From contig CAWDUX010000003.1 of NCBI GenBank assembly GCA_963805605.1, forward strand, positions 1,054,001 through 1,118,000: a stretch of DNA of 64,000 nt, written 5' to 3'. This DNA is from Actinocatenispora sp963805605 (GTDB lineage Bacteria > Actinomycetota > Actinomycetes > Mycobacteriales > Micromonosporaceae). Shown here one piece after another: positions 1 to 13,800 of this stretch. The notes below the pieces were generated by a model that saw nothing but the letters and a program-made list of their open reading frames with translations, was not told the DNA's origin and did not search any database. The number at the start of each line of letters is the position of its first letter. Position 1 is the stretch's first letter. A program made the position numbers and the translations under genes.

Positions 1-671
1 AGGACGCCAGCGCGGCCGACCCGGACCCCGTCGAGGTTCACCTCGCAGGTCGAACTGGCCCGGATGCCCATCTTGGGCATCGCCTCGCCCACAGTCAGTC
101 CGGGGGTGTCCCGCTCGACCAGGAATGCGGTCAGACCCACCTCTGCGCGGGCGAACACCAGGAACAGGCCCGCCTCGCGGGCGCTGCTGGTCCACTGCTT
201 GGTACCGGTGAGCACGTAGTCGCCGCCGTCCGCCACGGCCTCTGTGCTCATCGCGAAGGCGTCGCTGCCGGCACCGGCCTCGGAAATCGCGTACGCGCCG
301 ACCGTGTCGTTGGCCAGCCGAGGTAGGTGACGGCGGCGGGCGGGCCCGTCCCCGTGGCGTAGCAGAGCGCTGGTCACCAGGGCGTTCTGTACATCCACCA
401 GCACCGCCACGGACGGATCGGCGCGGGCGATCTCCTCGATGCTCAGCACGACCCGGAACAGGTCGCCGCCGGCACCACCGTAGGCCTCGGGCACCTCCAC
501 ACCCATCAGGCCGGCGTCGAACAACTCCACGATCAAGTCCGGATCGATGCGGGCGGTCTCGTCCATGGCCGTCACCCGGGGTACGATCGACGACTCGGCG
601 AACGCACGCACCTTCGAACGCCACGCCTCGTCACCCTCCGGCAGCCAGGTGAGCGGCATCGGCGCGCTCAT
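1..671 (-). CDS. Acyl-CoA dehydrogenase, partial (3' end outside window)
   Basis: This is the N-terminal part, about 223 residues, of a flavin-dependent acyl-CoA dehydrogenase; the gene runs off the left edge. Translation from the ATG at 671 gives the family pattern: MGVEVPEAYGG in the N-terminal helical domain, then AISEAGAGSDAF (the FAD and substrate loop) and GTKQWTSSA at the start of the beta domain. The start codon overlaps the stop of the upstream monooxygenase as ATGA, so the two are translationally coupled and this is the last visible gene of the NRPS operon. It probably desaturates an acyl-CoA or carrier-bound acyl or aminoacyl group for the lipopeptide. The substrate cannot be read, because the catalytic-base region lies outside the window. 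Confidence 0.85.
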   Translation of the reverse strand, partial: MSAPMPLTWLPEGDEAWRSKVRAFAESSIVPRVTAMDETARIDPDLIVELFDAGLMGVEVPEAYGGAGGDLFRVVLSIEEIARADPSVAVLVDVQNALVTSALLRHGDGPARRRHLPRLANDTVGAYAISEAGAGSDAFAMSTEAVADGGDYVLTGTKQWTSSAREAGLFLVFARAEVGLTAFLVERDTPGLTVGEAMPKMGIRASSTCEVNLDGVRVGRAGV

Positions 672-1879
672 CCCGTACCCCCTGCCACCGGTACCGGCAG
701 GCCGGACAGCTCCGGTGGCCGCTGCATCTCCCGCCACATCTGTTTCTCCGACATCGCCAGGTAGAGCCGCACCAGCCCGGTCATCAGCCGGCGCACGACC
801 CGGTTGGCCGGCTCCGGAGAGGTGGCGACCCGCACCGACTGCTCCCGGATCCACTTCACCCGGGCGTAGCGGCGTTGCTCGTAGGCACGCAGGCCGGCGG
901 TCACGCTCACCGCGTCGGCCAGCGCGTCGGCCAGGACCAGTCCATCCTCCACCGCCTGGCAGGCACCCTGACCGAGGTCATTGGGCATCGCGTGGGCGGC
1001 GTCACCGAGCAATGTGACGTGGCCGCTGCCCCAGTGCTCGTGCCAGTCGTGGTACCAGATGTCGGTCCGGATCACTGCCTCCGCGGGCGTACGCGTCACC
1101 CGTTCGCGCAGCACCGCCGGCATCGTCCGGACCAGCCGGGTCAGGTGCGCCGGGATCTGTTCGGGCATCTCGCGTTCCCCGGCAGGCGCCTCGACCGACA
1201 GGGTCCAGGCGGCCCGGTCCCCGCCGATCGGGTACACACCACCGCCGATCCCGGTGTCCGGGTCGTGGTAGAGCTGGGGTATTCCGGCCACCAGGTCCTG
1301 GGATCCCGCAACCACGCCGCGGTAGACGGTACGTCCCAGGTAGACGGCCGGCACGCTGCCGTGCAGACGGGTAAGTACCGACGAGCGGATCCCGTCGGCG
1401 CCGAGCAAGGCGACCCCGTCGATCTGCTGCCCACCCGCCACGGTCACCTCGACACCGTCCGCGCAGTCCCGGAAGTCGGTCACCTCCTGGCCGTAATGGA
1501 TGCTGATGCCCCGATCCGCGCAGGCGTTCATCAGCACCAGGAACAGGTCCATCCGCCCGATCGACAGCGATGGCAGCGCAGCCGGCCACAGATGCCGGTG
1601 CGAATGCATCCGGAACCGGACCCGGCCACGGGCGTCGTAGCTTTCGATACCGGTCACCTGTTCGGAGGCGGCCAGCAACTGCTCGGCCAGACCCAGCCAA
1701 CCCAGCGAAGTGGACGCGTTGCTCCACAGCGTCAGGCCACTGCCCGACGCGGTCCGGATGGCCTCCTCGGTCCGGCGTTCATACAGCTCCACCGCGATGC
1801 CCCGCTGGTGCAGGGCGAGCGCCGCGGTCAACCCGCCGACACCGGCACCCGCGATGATCACCGGTCTATCGACTCCCAT
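668..1879 (-). CDS. FAD-dependent monooxygenase (PHBH family)
   Basis: A 403-residue flavoprotein of the p-hydroxybenzoate hydroxylase / kynurenine 3-monooxygenase superfamily. It has the N-terminal Rossmann motif IIAGAGVGGL, the mid-protein GADGIRS motif and the C-terminal FAD-ribityl motif GDAAHAMPNDLGQG. These enzymes hydroxylate aromatic or activated substrates using NAD(P)H and O2. The start at 1879 is preceded by AAGGGAGT and overlaps the NRPS stop by 14 bases; the 3' end overlaps the acyl-CoA dehydrogenase start. A longer reading frame upstream lacks a ribosome site. Because a tryptophan dioxygenase heads the same operon, an aromatic kynurenine- or anthranilate-type substrate is possible. 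Hydroxylation of a carrier-bound residue is an equal alternative. Confidence 0.85.
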   Translation of the reverse strand: MGVDRPVIIAGAGVGGLTAALALHQRGIAVELYERRTEEAIRTASGSGLTLWSNASTSLGWLGLAEQLLAASEQVTGIESYDARGRVRFRMHSHRHLWPAALPSLSIGRMDLFLVLMNACADRGISIHYGQEVTDFRDCADGVEVTVAGGQQIDGVALLGADGIRSSVLTRLHGSVPAVYLGRTVYRGVVAGSQDLVAGIPQLYHDPDTGIGGGVYPIGGDRAAWTLSVEAPAGEREMPEQIPAHLTRLVRTMPAVLRERVTRTPAEAVIRTDIWYHDWHEHWGSGHVTLLGDAAHAMPNDLGQGACQAVEDGLVLADALADAVSVTAGLRAYEQRRYARVKWIREQSVRVATSPEPANRVVRRLMTGLVRLYLAMSEKQMWREMQRPPELSGLPVPVAGGTG

Positions 1880-4800
1880 CGGTACTCCCTTCCACGATCG
1901 CCCCGTCTCTCGGCGCGGGCAGCACTCCAGCCTCGCGAAGCGCATCCACGTACCGGCCGAGTACCTCGGTGTCCACCACCGGTGGCGGCAGGTCAGTACC
2001 GAGCAGTCTCCGGGTGTTGCTGGTGTCGAAGACCGGCTCGCCGGGTCCGTCCCGGCGCCCCTCGGCCAGGCCCGCGTACATCGTCAGGACGGGGCCGAGT
2101 TCATCGTCACCGGCTTCCGCGGCGGCCAGCACAGCGCCGTACCAGTCCTGCACCGTGGCCCGCCGCACCTGATAACCCCGGGAACCGAGCGCATCCGCGA
2201 GCGCCACCAGCGGCACCTTCTCCGCCAACGCGAAGTGGAAGGTGGCGCCGAGCGCCTCCCGGTGTCGGGCCATTGCGGTGATCGCGGCGGCCAGATGGTC
2301 CACTGGAACCAGGTCGGTGGCCAGCCCGGCGTCGGGAACCAGACCGGTCACCGCGCAGGCCCGGATCACCTGACACACCAGGTCGGCACCCCGCCACATG
2401 CCGGTGCGCTGGTCACCGCCGATGCGGCCGGGTCGGTAGATCGCCACCGGAACGCCGGCGTCCCGGGCCAGCACGACGACCTGCTCGGCTACCCATTTAC
2501 TGTGGTTGTAGCCGGTGTCTGCGGCCGGTGGCGGGACGTCGGGCAGCAGATCCTCGCGCAACACGGCGCCGTCCTGCTCGTCCCGGCTCAGCCCACCGAA
2601 GACCGACAGGGTCGAGACGTAGTGCACCGGGACCGGCCGGCCGAGAGTGGACAGTCGCAGGACCTCCACCGTGCCACCGACGTTACCGTCGCGCAGCATG
2701 GTGTACGGCTGCTGGAAGTGCACCACCGCACCCGAATGGTAGATCTCGTCGATCTCGCTGCCCAGCGCCGCGAAGCCGGCCTCGGACAACCCGAAGCGGG
2801 GAAGGGACAGATCCCCGGCCACCGCGCGGACCCGGCCGCTCCACTGTGGATCCCAGAGCCCGAACGCGGCCAGTTGCTGCTCCAGCCGCCGCTGTGCCTT
2901 CTCGTCGTCGCCGCCGCGGACCAGGCAGCGGACCTGCCGGCCGGCCACCGCCAGTTGCTCGACCAGGAAAGCGCCCAGGAATCCGGTACCGCCGGTGACC
3001 AGCACCGTGTCCGGCGACGCCGACCAGCGCGGCTCACCGGACGGCCGGACGTCCTCGGGTAGTTCGATGTCGGCCCGCAGCATCGCGGCGTGCTCGGCCT
3101 CCACCGTGGCCTGATCCACCTCACCCTGCTCGGCCAACAGGTCGGCCAGGTCACCGACCCGGGAGTGCTCGAACATCACCCGGATGGGCAGGTCGACGCC
3201 CCATACCCGGCGGATGGCGGCGTGCAGCCGGGCGGCCAGCAGCGAATGGCCACCCAGAGCGAAGAAGTCGTCGTCGAGCCCGACCCGCTCCACCCGCAGG
3301 GCGTCGGCCATCATCGCCGCGAGCCGCCGCTCGGTCGGCGTACGCGGTGCCACGTACCCGTCGGAACCGCTGGCCACGGGCGGGACCGGCAACGCCTGCC
3401 GATCCACCTTCCCGTTCGGCCCCAACGGAAGTGCCGGGAGCACCATGATCGCGGCGGGCACCATGTAGTGCGGCAACCGCTGCTGGGCAGATGCGAGCGC
3501 GGCGTGACGCAGTTGCGTCCGGTCCTGGCCGGCTTCCGCGGTCAGGTAGCCGACCAGTCGCCTGTCTCCCGGCGAATCCTCCCGCACCACCGCGACAGCC
3601 TCCACCGCCCCCGGCGTGGCGCGCAGGGCGGCACCGATCTCGCCCAGCTCAATCCGGAACCCGCGCAACTTGACCTGGTCATCGAGCCGGCCGAGGAACT
3701 CCAGCGTGCCGTCCGGCAGGAACCGCACCGCGTCACCGGTACGGTACAGCCGCTCGCCGGTGAGCGGATGGGTGATGAACGCCGCAGCGGTCTGTTCCGG
3801 CCTGCGCAGGTAACCCCGGGCCAGCCCGGCGCCACCGAGGTAGAGCTCGCCGGGTGTACCCGCGGGGCGTGGCCGCAGATCGGCGTCGAGTACCCGCACG
3901 ACGGTGTTGACCACCGGCCGACCGATCGGCGGATGCCCGCCGCCGGAGATCTCGTCGGTCACGGTGGCGTACACGGTGGCCTCGGTCGGCCCGTAGCCGA
4001 TCAGGAACCGCTTACGGCCACCCCACCGCTCGGCGACCTCCGCCGGGCAGTCCTCACCACCGGACCCCAGTACCTCCAGGGTGGGTACCTGCTCCGGCGA
4101 CAGGTGAGCCAGCAGCGACGGCGGAATGAAGGTGAACGTGATCTGTTCGGTGTTGATCAGTTCCACCAGTTGCGCGCCACCGGCCATCTGCTGCGGTGTC
4201 GGGATCACCAGCGGTACACCACCCAGCAGCGACAGCACCATCTCGAACACCGACACGTCGAAGCTGAACGGGGCGAACTGCAGTACCCGGCTGCCCTCGT
4301 GCAGACCGGCCAGATAACGAGTCAGCTCAAGGTTGACCACCGAGCGGTGCTCCACGCACACACCCTTCGGTGTCCCGGTCGACCCGGAGGTGTAGATGAC
4401 GTAGGCCAGATCGTCCGGACCGCAGTGCCGGGGAGGGTCGGGCAGCGGGTCGGCGTCAGCGAGCAACTCCGGGCTGTCCAGTACTACGACAGCGGCACTG
4501 GTAGCCGGCAGTGTGTCGACCAGGTGCTGCTGGGTCAGCAGTACGGTGGCCGCCGAGTCGGACAGCATGAAAACGACCCGCTCCGCCGGGTAGGACGGAT
4601 CCACCGGTACGTAGCCACCGCCGGCCTTGTGTACCGCCAGCACCGCGACGACCATCTCCACCGAGCGTTCCGCCACCACCGCGACGAGAATTCCGGCCGT
4701 GACCCCGAGCGCCCGCAGCCGGTGCGCAAGCCGGTTGGCCCGGGCGTTGAGGTCGGCGTAGGTGTGATCACGACCATCATGGCGGACCGCCACCCGATCG

Positions 4801-7800
4801 GGACCGGCGGCCACCTGCGCCTCGAACAGGTCCGGCCAGGTCCCGCCCGGCAACTCGCGGACCGGGCCGTACGCCCACTCCTCCAGCTGGGCCTGCTCGG
4901 CGGCGGGCAGTGCCGGCACCTCACGCAGGGTCCGGCCGCAGTCTCCGGCGAACTCCTCGAACAGCATGTGCAGGTGCGCCAGCATCCGATCCACGGTGGT
5001 GGCGCTGAACAGGTCGGTGCTGTACTCGGCGAGCACTTGCCAGCCGCCTGTGTCGGTGGGGACCACTGTCACGGTCAGGTCGGTCTTGCTGGTGCCCGGG
5101 TCGAACGGCAGCGGCTGCACCCGGATCCCGGCCATCTCCCGGTCCGCCGCGGCGACCCGTTCGACCAGAGCGAATCCGGCCTGCGCGAGTGGAGTACGGG
5201 ACACGTCGCGGGCCACCCCGAGTTGCTCCACCACCGCCTCGAACGGCACGTCAGCGTGTGCGTAGGCGTCCAGACAACTCTGCCGTACCCGGCCGAACAG
5301 CTCGGCGACGGTCGGGTCACCGGCCAGCTCGGCGCGCAGTACGAGGGTGCCGGCCAGGAAACCCACCAGACCGTCGAGTTCCGGTCGGCTGCGCCCGGCG
5401 ACCGGAACCGCGACACCAAAGTCCTGCTGTCCGGCGTAGCGACCCAGCAACGTCTGGAACGCCGCCAGTCCGGCCATGAACGGTGTGACGTCGTGGGTCC
5501 GGGCGGCTGCCGCCAGTCCGGCAACCACCTCCGGTGCGACCGCGAGGCTGCGCTGCGCGCCCCGGTAGCTCTGCACCGGCGGCCGGGGACAGTCGGTGGG
5601 CAGTTCCAGTACCGGTAGGGCGGCGAGTCGAGCCGTCCAGTAGGTCAGGTCATCGGCGTACCCGCCGCTCGCCAACTGCTCCTGCTGCCAGGCCGCGACG
5701 TCAGCGTACTGAACCTCGACCGGCGGTAGTTCCACCGGCGTAGCCGACACCGCGCCGCGGTAGCCGGTCACCAGATCCCGCACGATCACCTGGGTGGAGC
5801 CCTGATCGCCGATGGCGTGGTGCATCGCCAGGGCCAGCAGATGTTCGGTGTCGCTTAGCCGGACCAGCGCGCAGCGCACCAGCGGCGCGGAGCCGAGATC
5901 GAACGGAGTGGTGAGCCGTTCGCGTACGAGTTCCGCGGCCGCACCGGGCGCATCCCGAGCACCCGAGACATCCAGCACCTCAACCGGCACATCCAGCCCC
6001 GGGTATACCCGTTGGAACGGCTCTCCGTCCCGCTCGACCAGGCAGGAGCGCAGCGGCTCGTGCCGGGCCACCGCGTGGGCGAGGGCACCACGCAGAGCGT
6101 CAAGGTCCAGCGCGCCGGTGAGTCGGGCCACGCTGCCGACCAGGTACGCCCCGGCGCTGGCCGAATCGAGCTGCCCGAGCAGCCACAGCCGGCGCTGGCC
6201 GGACGAGGCCGGCAACTCCGCCACCCCGTCCGGGCGGGGCAGTAGCGGGATCGGCTCCAGCGCGCTGGTCGGTCCACCCCGCAGTTCGGTGGCGAGGCCG
6301 GCCACGCTCGGATGGTCGAACAACGCCCGTACTCCGAGCGCCACCCCCATCGTGGCCCGGATCCGGCTGACCATCCGGGTCGCCAGCAGCGAGTGCCCGC
6401 CCAACTCGAAGAAGTCGTCGTGCACACCGACGGCCGGTACGGCAAGCACCTCCGACCACAGTTGCGCGAGCTGCCGTTCGGTGTCGTCGCGCGGTGCGAC
6501 ATGGCCGTGGGAACCGCCGGTACGGTCCGGAGCGGGCAGCGCCCGGCGGTCGACCTTCCCGCTGGAGGTACGGGGTAGTTCGGCGAGCACGGTGATGGTG
6601 GCGGGGGTCAGGTATTCGGGCAGCAGCCGACGGGCATGCGCGCGCAGTTCGGCCGGTCCGGGGCTGATGCCGTCGCGGCCCACCACGTACGCGGCGAGTT
6701 CGCTGTCGGTCGCCCGACCCGCGCGGGCCACGACCACCACATCGGCCACCGACGGGTGTTCCCGCAACACCGCCTCCACCTCACCGGGTTCGACCCGGAA
6801 TCCCCGGATCTTCACCTGGTCGTCGACCCTGCCGAGGAACTCCAGGGTGCCGTCGGCCAGCCAGCGGGCCAGGTCCCCGGTGCGGTACCGCCGTGTTCCG
6901 TTCGTCGGGGTGTACGGGTCTGTGCCGAATCGTTCGGCGGTCAACTCCGGGCGGCCCGCGTAGCCGGCGGTCACCCCGGGACCGGCGATGCAGATCTCCC
7001 CTGCCGCGCTCAGCGGTACCGGCCGACCTCGTCGGTCCAGCAGGTAGATCCGCAGGTCCGGCAGCGGGCGGCCGATCAGGTTACGTACCGGCGGATCCAG
7101 TTGTGCCGCGCTGACCTCGTGGTAGGTCGCGTGCACCGTGGTCTCGGTGGTGCCGTACATGTTGACCAACCGGGGCGCGGTGTCGTCGTAACGGTCAAAC
7201 CAACCGGCAAGACTGCGCACGTCCAGCGGCTCACCAGCCAGGATGATGTAGCGCAGCGCGCCGAGCCGGTCGTTCTCCCGGGCGTCGGCGGCGATCAGCT
7301 GACGAAGCGCGGTGGGTGTCTGGCTGAGCACACTCACCCGATGCTCAGCCAGCAACCGGTGCACCTCCTGCGGGTCCCGGGCGGCCAGGTAGCCGATGAC
7401 CGCGAGACGGGCGCCGGTCAGCCAGGCACCCCACATCTCGAAGACCGAGACGTCGAAGGCGGCGGAGTGGAACAGGCTCCACACATCGTCGGCCGAGACG
7501 TCGAGCCTGGTACGGGCACCAGCGACGAGCCGCAGCACGTTGGTGTGGTTGACCATCACGCCCTTGGGGCGGCCGGTGGAACCCGAGGTGTAGATGATGT
7601 ATGCCAGGTCCTGGGGTGATACCGCGACCGGAGGCTCGCTAACCGGGCTCCGGTCGGCCTCCAACGCCACGGTGATGCCACCGAAGCCGAGGCCGGCACC
7701 CCGGCCGGAACCCGCGAGCAGCACCTTCACTCCGGCGTCAGCGAGTACGAAGGACATCCGCTCCACCGGCCAGGACACATCCAGCGGCACGTAGGCAGCA

Positions 7801-10800
7801 CCCGTGTACAGGGTGCCGAGGATGCCGGCCACCAGTTCGGCGCCCTGCTCGGCCAGTACCCCGACGCGTGAGCCCGGCCCGACGCCGTGCCGGCGCAGTT
7901 GCTCGGCGACCGCGGCTGCCCGACCGGCCAGTTGGGCGTAGGTCAGGCTGTCCGGCCCGCACTCCAGCGCCACCGCGTCCGGGGTGCGCGCCGTCTGGGC
8001 CGCGAACTCGACCGCGAGGCTGCTGTCGGCGGGCAGTTCGGTGGTCTGGACCCAGTGGTCCATCAGCAACCGGCGCTCGGCGGGGGTGAGCGGTTCGAGC
8101 TGGGAGACCCGCCGGTCCGGATCGTCGGCGATCAGCCGCAGGAGCAGCTGGTACTGGGCAATGATGCCCCTGACCGTGGATGAGTCGAACAGTTCGGTGT
8201 CGTACTCGACGCGCAGCCGCATCTCCCCGGTTGCCGGGTCCGGGATCAGCATCAGCGACAGGTCGAACTGCGCGGTGCCGGGCCGCAGGTCCACTGGCGT
8301 CGCTGTGGCGGCACCCATCTGTTGCGCCGCCGCCGGCGTGTTCTGCACGGCGAAGAGCACCGTGAACAGCGGGGTGCGGGCGCGGTCACGCCGTAGCCGC
8401 AGTCGCTCCACGATCCGCTCGAACGGCACCTCGGCGTGGCCGTAGGCGGCGAGGCAGGTGTCGCGTACCCGGTCCACCAGCTCCCCGACCGGCGGATCGT
8501 CGCCCAGGTCGGTCCGAATCACCAGGTTGTTGACGAAGAATCCGACCAGTTCCTCCAACTCCGGCCGGTTACGACCGGAAACCGGGGAGCCGACCGTCAC
8601 GTCGTCCTGCCCGGTGTAGCGGGCCAGCAGCAGTTGACAGGCGGTCAAGGCGACCATGTAGAGGGTGGCACCGTGCTCCCGGCCCCGGGCAGTGAGCCGA
8701 TCGACCAGTTCGGCCGGTACCCGGTCCCAGCACAGGTCACCGATGTAGCCGCGGATCTCGGGCCGGGGCCGGTCGGTCGGCAGTTCGGCCACCGGCAGGT
8801 CATTCAGCTGCTCCTCCCACCAGTCCAGTTGTCCGTCCGCGGCGGCCGAGTCCAGCCACTGTCGTTGCGCGGCGGCGTAGTCGCCGTACTGCACCGTCAG
8901 CTCAGCCGGCGTGGTACCCGGGTCGGCGTAGGCGGCGACCAGGTCACGCGCCAGGATCTGCACCGACCAGCGGTCACAGATCGCGTGGTGCAGCGCCAGG
9001 TGAAGGATGTGCTCATGCTCGCCGAGCCGAACCAGGGTGGCCCGCAGCAGTGGCCCGGCGGCCAGGTCGAACGGCTGACCGGACAGCTGCGCCAACTGAT
9101 CGGCCACGGCGTGTCCGTCAGCACCGGTCAGGTCCATCAGCCGGACCGGCACCTCCGCGCCCGGCGACACCACCTGTACGGGTTCACCGTCGGTCTCCAC
9201 GAACGAGGTACGCAGCGTCTCGTGCCGGGCCACCACGGCGTCCACCGCGCGCTGCAGAGTGGCCGTTTCGACCGGGCCGGTGAGCCGGACCGCACTGTCC
9301 ACTGTGTAGGCACCGGCACTGGCCGGGTCGAGCTGGTCGAGGAACCACAGCCGTCGCTGCCCCGAGGAGGCGGGCAGCACGTAGCGGCCGGCCAGTTCGC
9401 CACCGACCTGCGGCATCCGGTACAACAACGGAATCGGCCCCTGCCTCGTCGGGGTCGGCTCCGTCTGCCGGTCCGGCAGCGTACTGGCCAGGCCGGCCAC
9501 AGTCGGGTGGGTGAACATGGTCCGTACCGGGACATCCATGCCGAACGCCGCCCGGATCCGGGCCACCACCCGGGTGGCCAGCAGGGAATGGCCCCCGAGG
9601 GCAAAGAAGTCGTCGTGCACCCCGACTCGGTCCAGTCCCAGTACCTCACCGACGATCCCGGCCAACCGGCGTTCGTCGGCGGTCCGTGGCGCCTGGTAGT
9701 CGCCCAGGTCGGGGCGGGTGCCATCGGGCGCGGGCAGCTTCGCCCGATCCACCTTGTTGCGGTTCGCGGTGAGCGGCAGTGCATCCAGCACCACCAGCGC
9801 GCTGGGCATCATGTACTCCGGCAGCCGGTGCCGGCACTGCGCGTGCAGCTCGCCCACCAACGCCGAGCGGTCCGTACCGGCAGGGTCCATCAGGTCGACG
9901 TAGCCGGTGAGCCGCCGGTCGCCGGGTACATCCTCGCGCACCACCACGACCGCGTCGCGTACCGCGTCGTGTGCCCGCAGCGCGGACTCGATCTCACCCA
10001 GCTCGATCCGGTAACCGCGCACCTTGACCTGGAAGTCCGAACGACCGAGGAATTCCAGTACGCCGTCGGCGCGCCAGCGCACCACGTCACCGGTGCGGTA
10101 GACGAGCTGGTCGCCCAGTTCCGGATCGGCGACGAAGCGTTCCGCGGTCAGTTCGGGGCGCTGCCAGTAGCCGTCGGCGACACCGGCGCCGCCGATCAGC
10201 AACTCACCCGGTACACCGACCGGTACCCGCCGCAGGTTCTCGTCCACCACCAGGAGTCGGGTGTTGGCCACCGGCCCGCCCAACGGCAACGGGTCCTCGC
10301 TGCCGGCCACCTCGTGCACGGTGGACCACACAGCGGTCTCCGTCGGACCGTACAGGTGCCACACTCGGGCGCCGGCGTCGTGCAACCAGTGCGCCAGGTC
10401 GGCCGGTACCTTCTCGGCTCCGGCCAGCGCGGTGAAGCCGGCCGGTGGCCGCCAGCCGACCTCCTGCAGCAGCCGCCACGTGGTAGGGGTGCCCTGCAGG
10501 TAGGTGACGCCGGCCGTACCCAGCCGCTCGGCCAGCCGTTCTCCGTCGGTCACCAACGCACGCGGCACCATCTCGATCCGGGCGCCCCGCAGCAATGGCA
10601 GGTACAGGTCCAGTACCGGCATGTCACAGGCGATCGTGTTCGCTGCGCCGACCACATCGTCGGCCGCCATCCCGGGCCGCTCTGCCATGGTGAGCAGGAA
10701 GTTCACCACCGGCCGGTGCGGCAGCAGCACACCCTTGGGGCGCCCGGTCGAGCCCGAGGTGTAGATGACATAGGCCAGGTCGTCGGGGCTGGGACCATCA

Positions 10801-13800
10801 GGCAGCGGGGTCGCCGGCGAACCGGCAAGTAGTTCGGCGTCACGGTCCAGCCGGATCACCCGCCCGGTACCCGACATCGGCTCCGGCAGCGGTACGGGCA
10901 GCCGGTCGGCGAGCTCGTCGGTGGTGAGAGCGGCGAGCGCACCGGAGTCCGCCAGCAGCAGCGCGATCCGGTCGGCCGGGAAGTCCGGGTCGACCGGCAC
11001 ATACGCGGCACCCGCGCGCAGCACGCCCAACAACGCCACCGGCAGCAGCCGGGTCCGCTCGGCCAGCAACGCCACCCGGTCACCGTGGCCCACTCCGATC
11101 GACCGCAGGTGGTGTGCGAGCTGGTTGGCGCGCTGGTCCAGTTCCGCATAGGTCAACGCACCCGCGGCGTCGCTGACCGCGACCCGGTCGGAGTGCTGGG
11201 CCAGCAGCGGATCCAGCAGCCCGGTCAGGCTGACCTCCGGTACGGTCCGCCGAGTTCCGGTACCGTGCGAGATCAGCCAGGCGCCTTCGTGATCGGGCAC
11301 CGCCGGCAGTGCGGAGAGGGGGCGCTCCAGGTCGTCGGCCAGTGCGTCCAGCACGAGTCGGTAGTGCGCCAGCATCCGGTCGATGGTGGCCGCGTCGAAC
11401 AGATCGGTGTTGTACTCGGCCACCACCCGATGCGCCGGGCTACCGACCGCGGACGGGAAGACGGTGAAGGTGAGGTCGTACTTGGCACTGGTCGCCTCAG
11501 CACTGACCGGGGTGGCGCGTACCGGTCCCAGCCGCAGCGACGGGGCCGGCAGTTCGGTGGTGATGAACATGGCCGAGAACAGTGGGCTGTGCGCCAGGTC
11601 GCGGTCCGGATGCAGGTGCTCCACCAACCGTTCGAACGACACGTCGGCGTGTCCGAAGGCGTCCAGGCACGTCTGGCGTACCCGGTCGAGCAGCTCACCG
11701 ACGCTCGGATCACCGGACAGGTCGGTACGCAGCACCAGGTTGTTAGTGAAGTAACCGATCAAGCGTTCGGTCTCCGGCCGGTAGCGACCCGAGACCGGGG
11801 AGCCCACCGCGATGTCGGTGCTGCGGGCATAGCGGGAGAGCAGCAGGGTGTACCCGGCCAGCAGTGCCATGAACCGGGTCGCGCCGTACCGGGCGGAACG
11901 CTCGGTGAGCACCTCGATCAGCGCGGCGGGCAGCTCGAACTCACGGGTGGCGCCCCGGTAGGTCTGGGTCGCCGGGCGGGGCCGGTCAGTCGGCAGGTCC
12001 AGCACCGGCAGGTTGGCCAGCTGACGCTGCCAGTACGCCAGTTGCCCGCGCTCGTCGTCGCTGCCGGTGAACTGCTGCTGGGCGACCGCGTAGTCGGCGT
12101 ACTGCACCGTCAGCTCGGGTAGCCGTGGGACGTCCCCGGCCGCCAGTGCCGCGTAAGCGGCGGAGAGTTCGGTGGTGAACACGTCGATCGCGATCCGGTC
12201 CGCGATCGCGTGGTGCAGCACGACCCCGAGCATCGCGTCCTGCTCGCCGAGTACGGCCAGGGTGAGTCGCACCAGCGACTCCCCGGCGAGCTCGAGAGGC
12301 TGCCGCACGGCCTGCCGCAGGGTCTGCTCGGCCGCGGCCACCGGGTCCGCCGTCGCAGATACGTCCACTTCGGACAGTTCGGCGTCCACCGCGGGCCGAA
12401 TCACCTGTACCGGCTCACCGTCGACCTCGACCAGACCGGTGCGCAGGATCTCGTGCCGGGCTACCACGGCGTCCAACGCCAGACGCAGCGCGCCGGTGTC
12501 CAACCGGCCGGTCAGCCGCAACGCGCCGTGCAGCACGTACGCCGCGGCGCTGGACGGGTCGAACCGGGTCAGGAACCACACCCGTCGTTGCTGGAACGAC
12601 GCCGGCAAGCGGACCGATCCGTCCGGCGCCGATACACGCGGGGCCACCGGCAGCGGAGCGACGGCACTCACCGGCGTACCGGTGGGCAACCGTCCGGCCA
12701 GCCCGGCCACGGTCGGATGGCTGAACACGGTACGCACCGGCAGCTCGGCGCCCATCGTGGCGGCGATCCGACCCACCACCGAGGTCGCCAGCAGCGAATG
12801 TCCGCCCAGGGCGAAGAAGTCGTCATGTGCACCGACCCGGTCCACCCCGAGCACCTCGGACAGGATCGTGGCGATCCGCTCCTCGCTCGCGGTACGCGGC
12901 GCCACGTAGTCGCGCACGTCGTGGCGGGGGCCGGGGGCCGGCAGTGCGGCCCGGTCGAGCTTGCCGTTCGGGGTCAGCGGTAGCGCGTCGAGCACGACGA
13001 ACGCGCTGGGCACCATGTACTCGGGCAGCCGCTCCCGGCATGCCTGCCGCAGTTCCTCCTCGCCGGGCGGCTGCGCGCTGTCGGCCACCAGGTAGGCCAG
13101 CACGCGGGGATCGGTACCGGCGAGCCGCAGCACGACCGCGGCCTCCGCCACGTCGGCCTGTTCCCGCAACACCGACTCGATCTCACCCAGTTCGATCCGG
13201 TAGCCGCGGACCTTGACCTGATGGTCGGTGCGGCCCAGGAACTCCAAGGTGCCGCCGGCCCGCCAGCGGGCCACGTCGCCTGTGCGGTAGCAGGCACCCA
13301 GCTCCGGATGGTGGACGAAGCGTTGCCCGGTCAGTTCCGGCCGGTCGTGGTAGCCGGCGGCGACCCCGGCGCCGGCGATCAACAGTTCACCGGGCACCCC
13401 GACCGGCACCGGCACCAGTGCGGTGTCGGTCACCAGCAGGCGCGTGTTGGCCACCGGCGCGCCGAGCGGTACGAACCCCTGCTCGTCACCCACTCGGTGC
13501 ACTGCGGACCACACGGTGGTCTCTGTCGGCCCGTACATGTTCCACACCACCGCGCCGGTGCCGACCAGGTCGGCGGCCAGGTCCGGCGGGAACGCCTCGC
13601 CCCCGCACCAGATGGCGAACCCGGCCGGTGGCTGCCAGCCTGCCCGGCGCAGCAGCCGCCAGGTGGTCGGGGTGGCCTGTACGACGGTCGCACCGGCGGC
13701 GACGAGATGCTCGGCGAGGCGTCCACCGTCGGCCGCCACGTCGCGCGGTACCACCTCGACGGTACCGCCGACGGCGAGCGGGCCGAACAGCTCCACCACG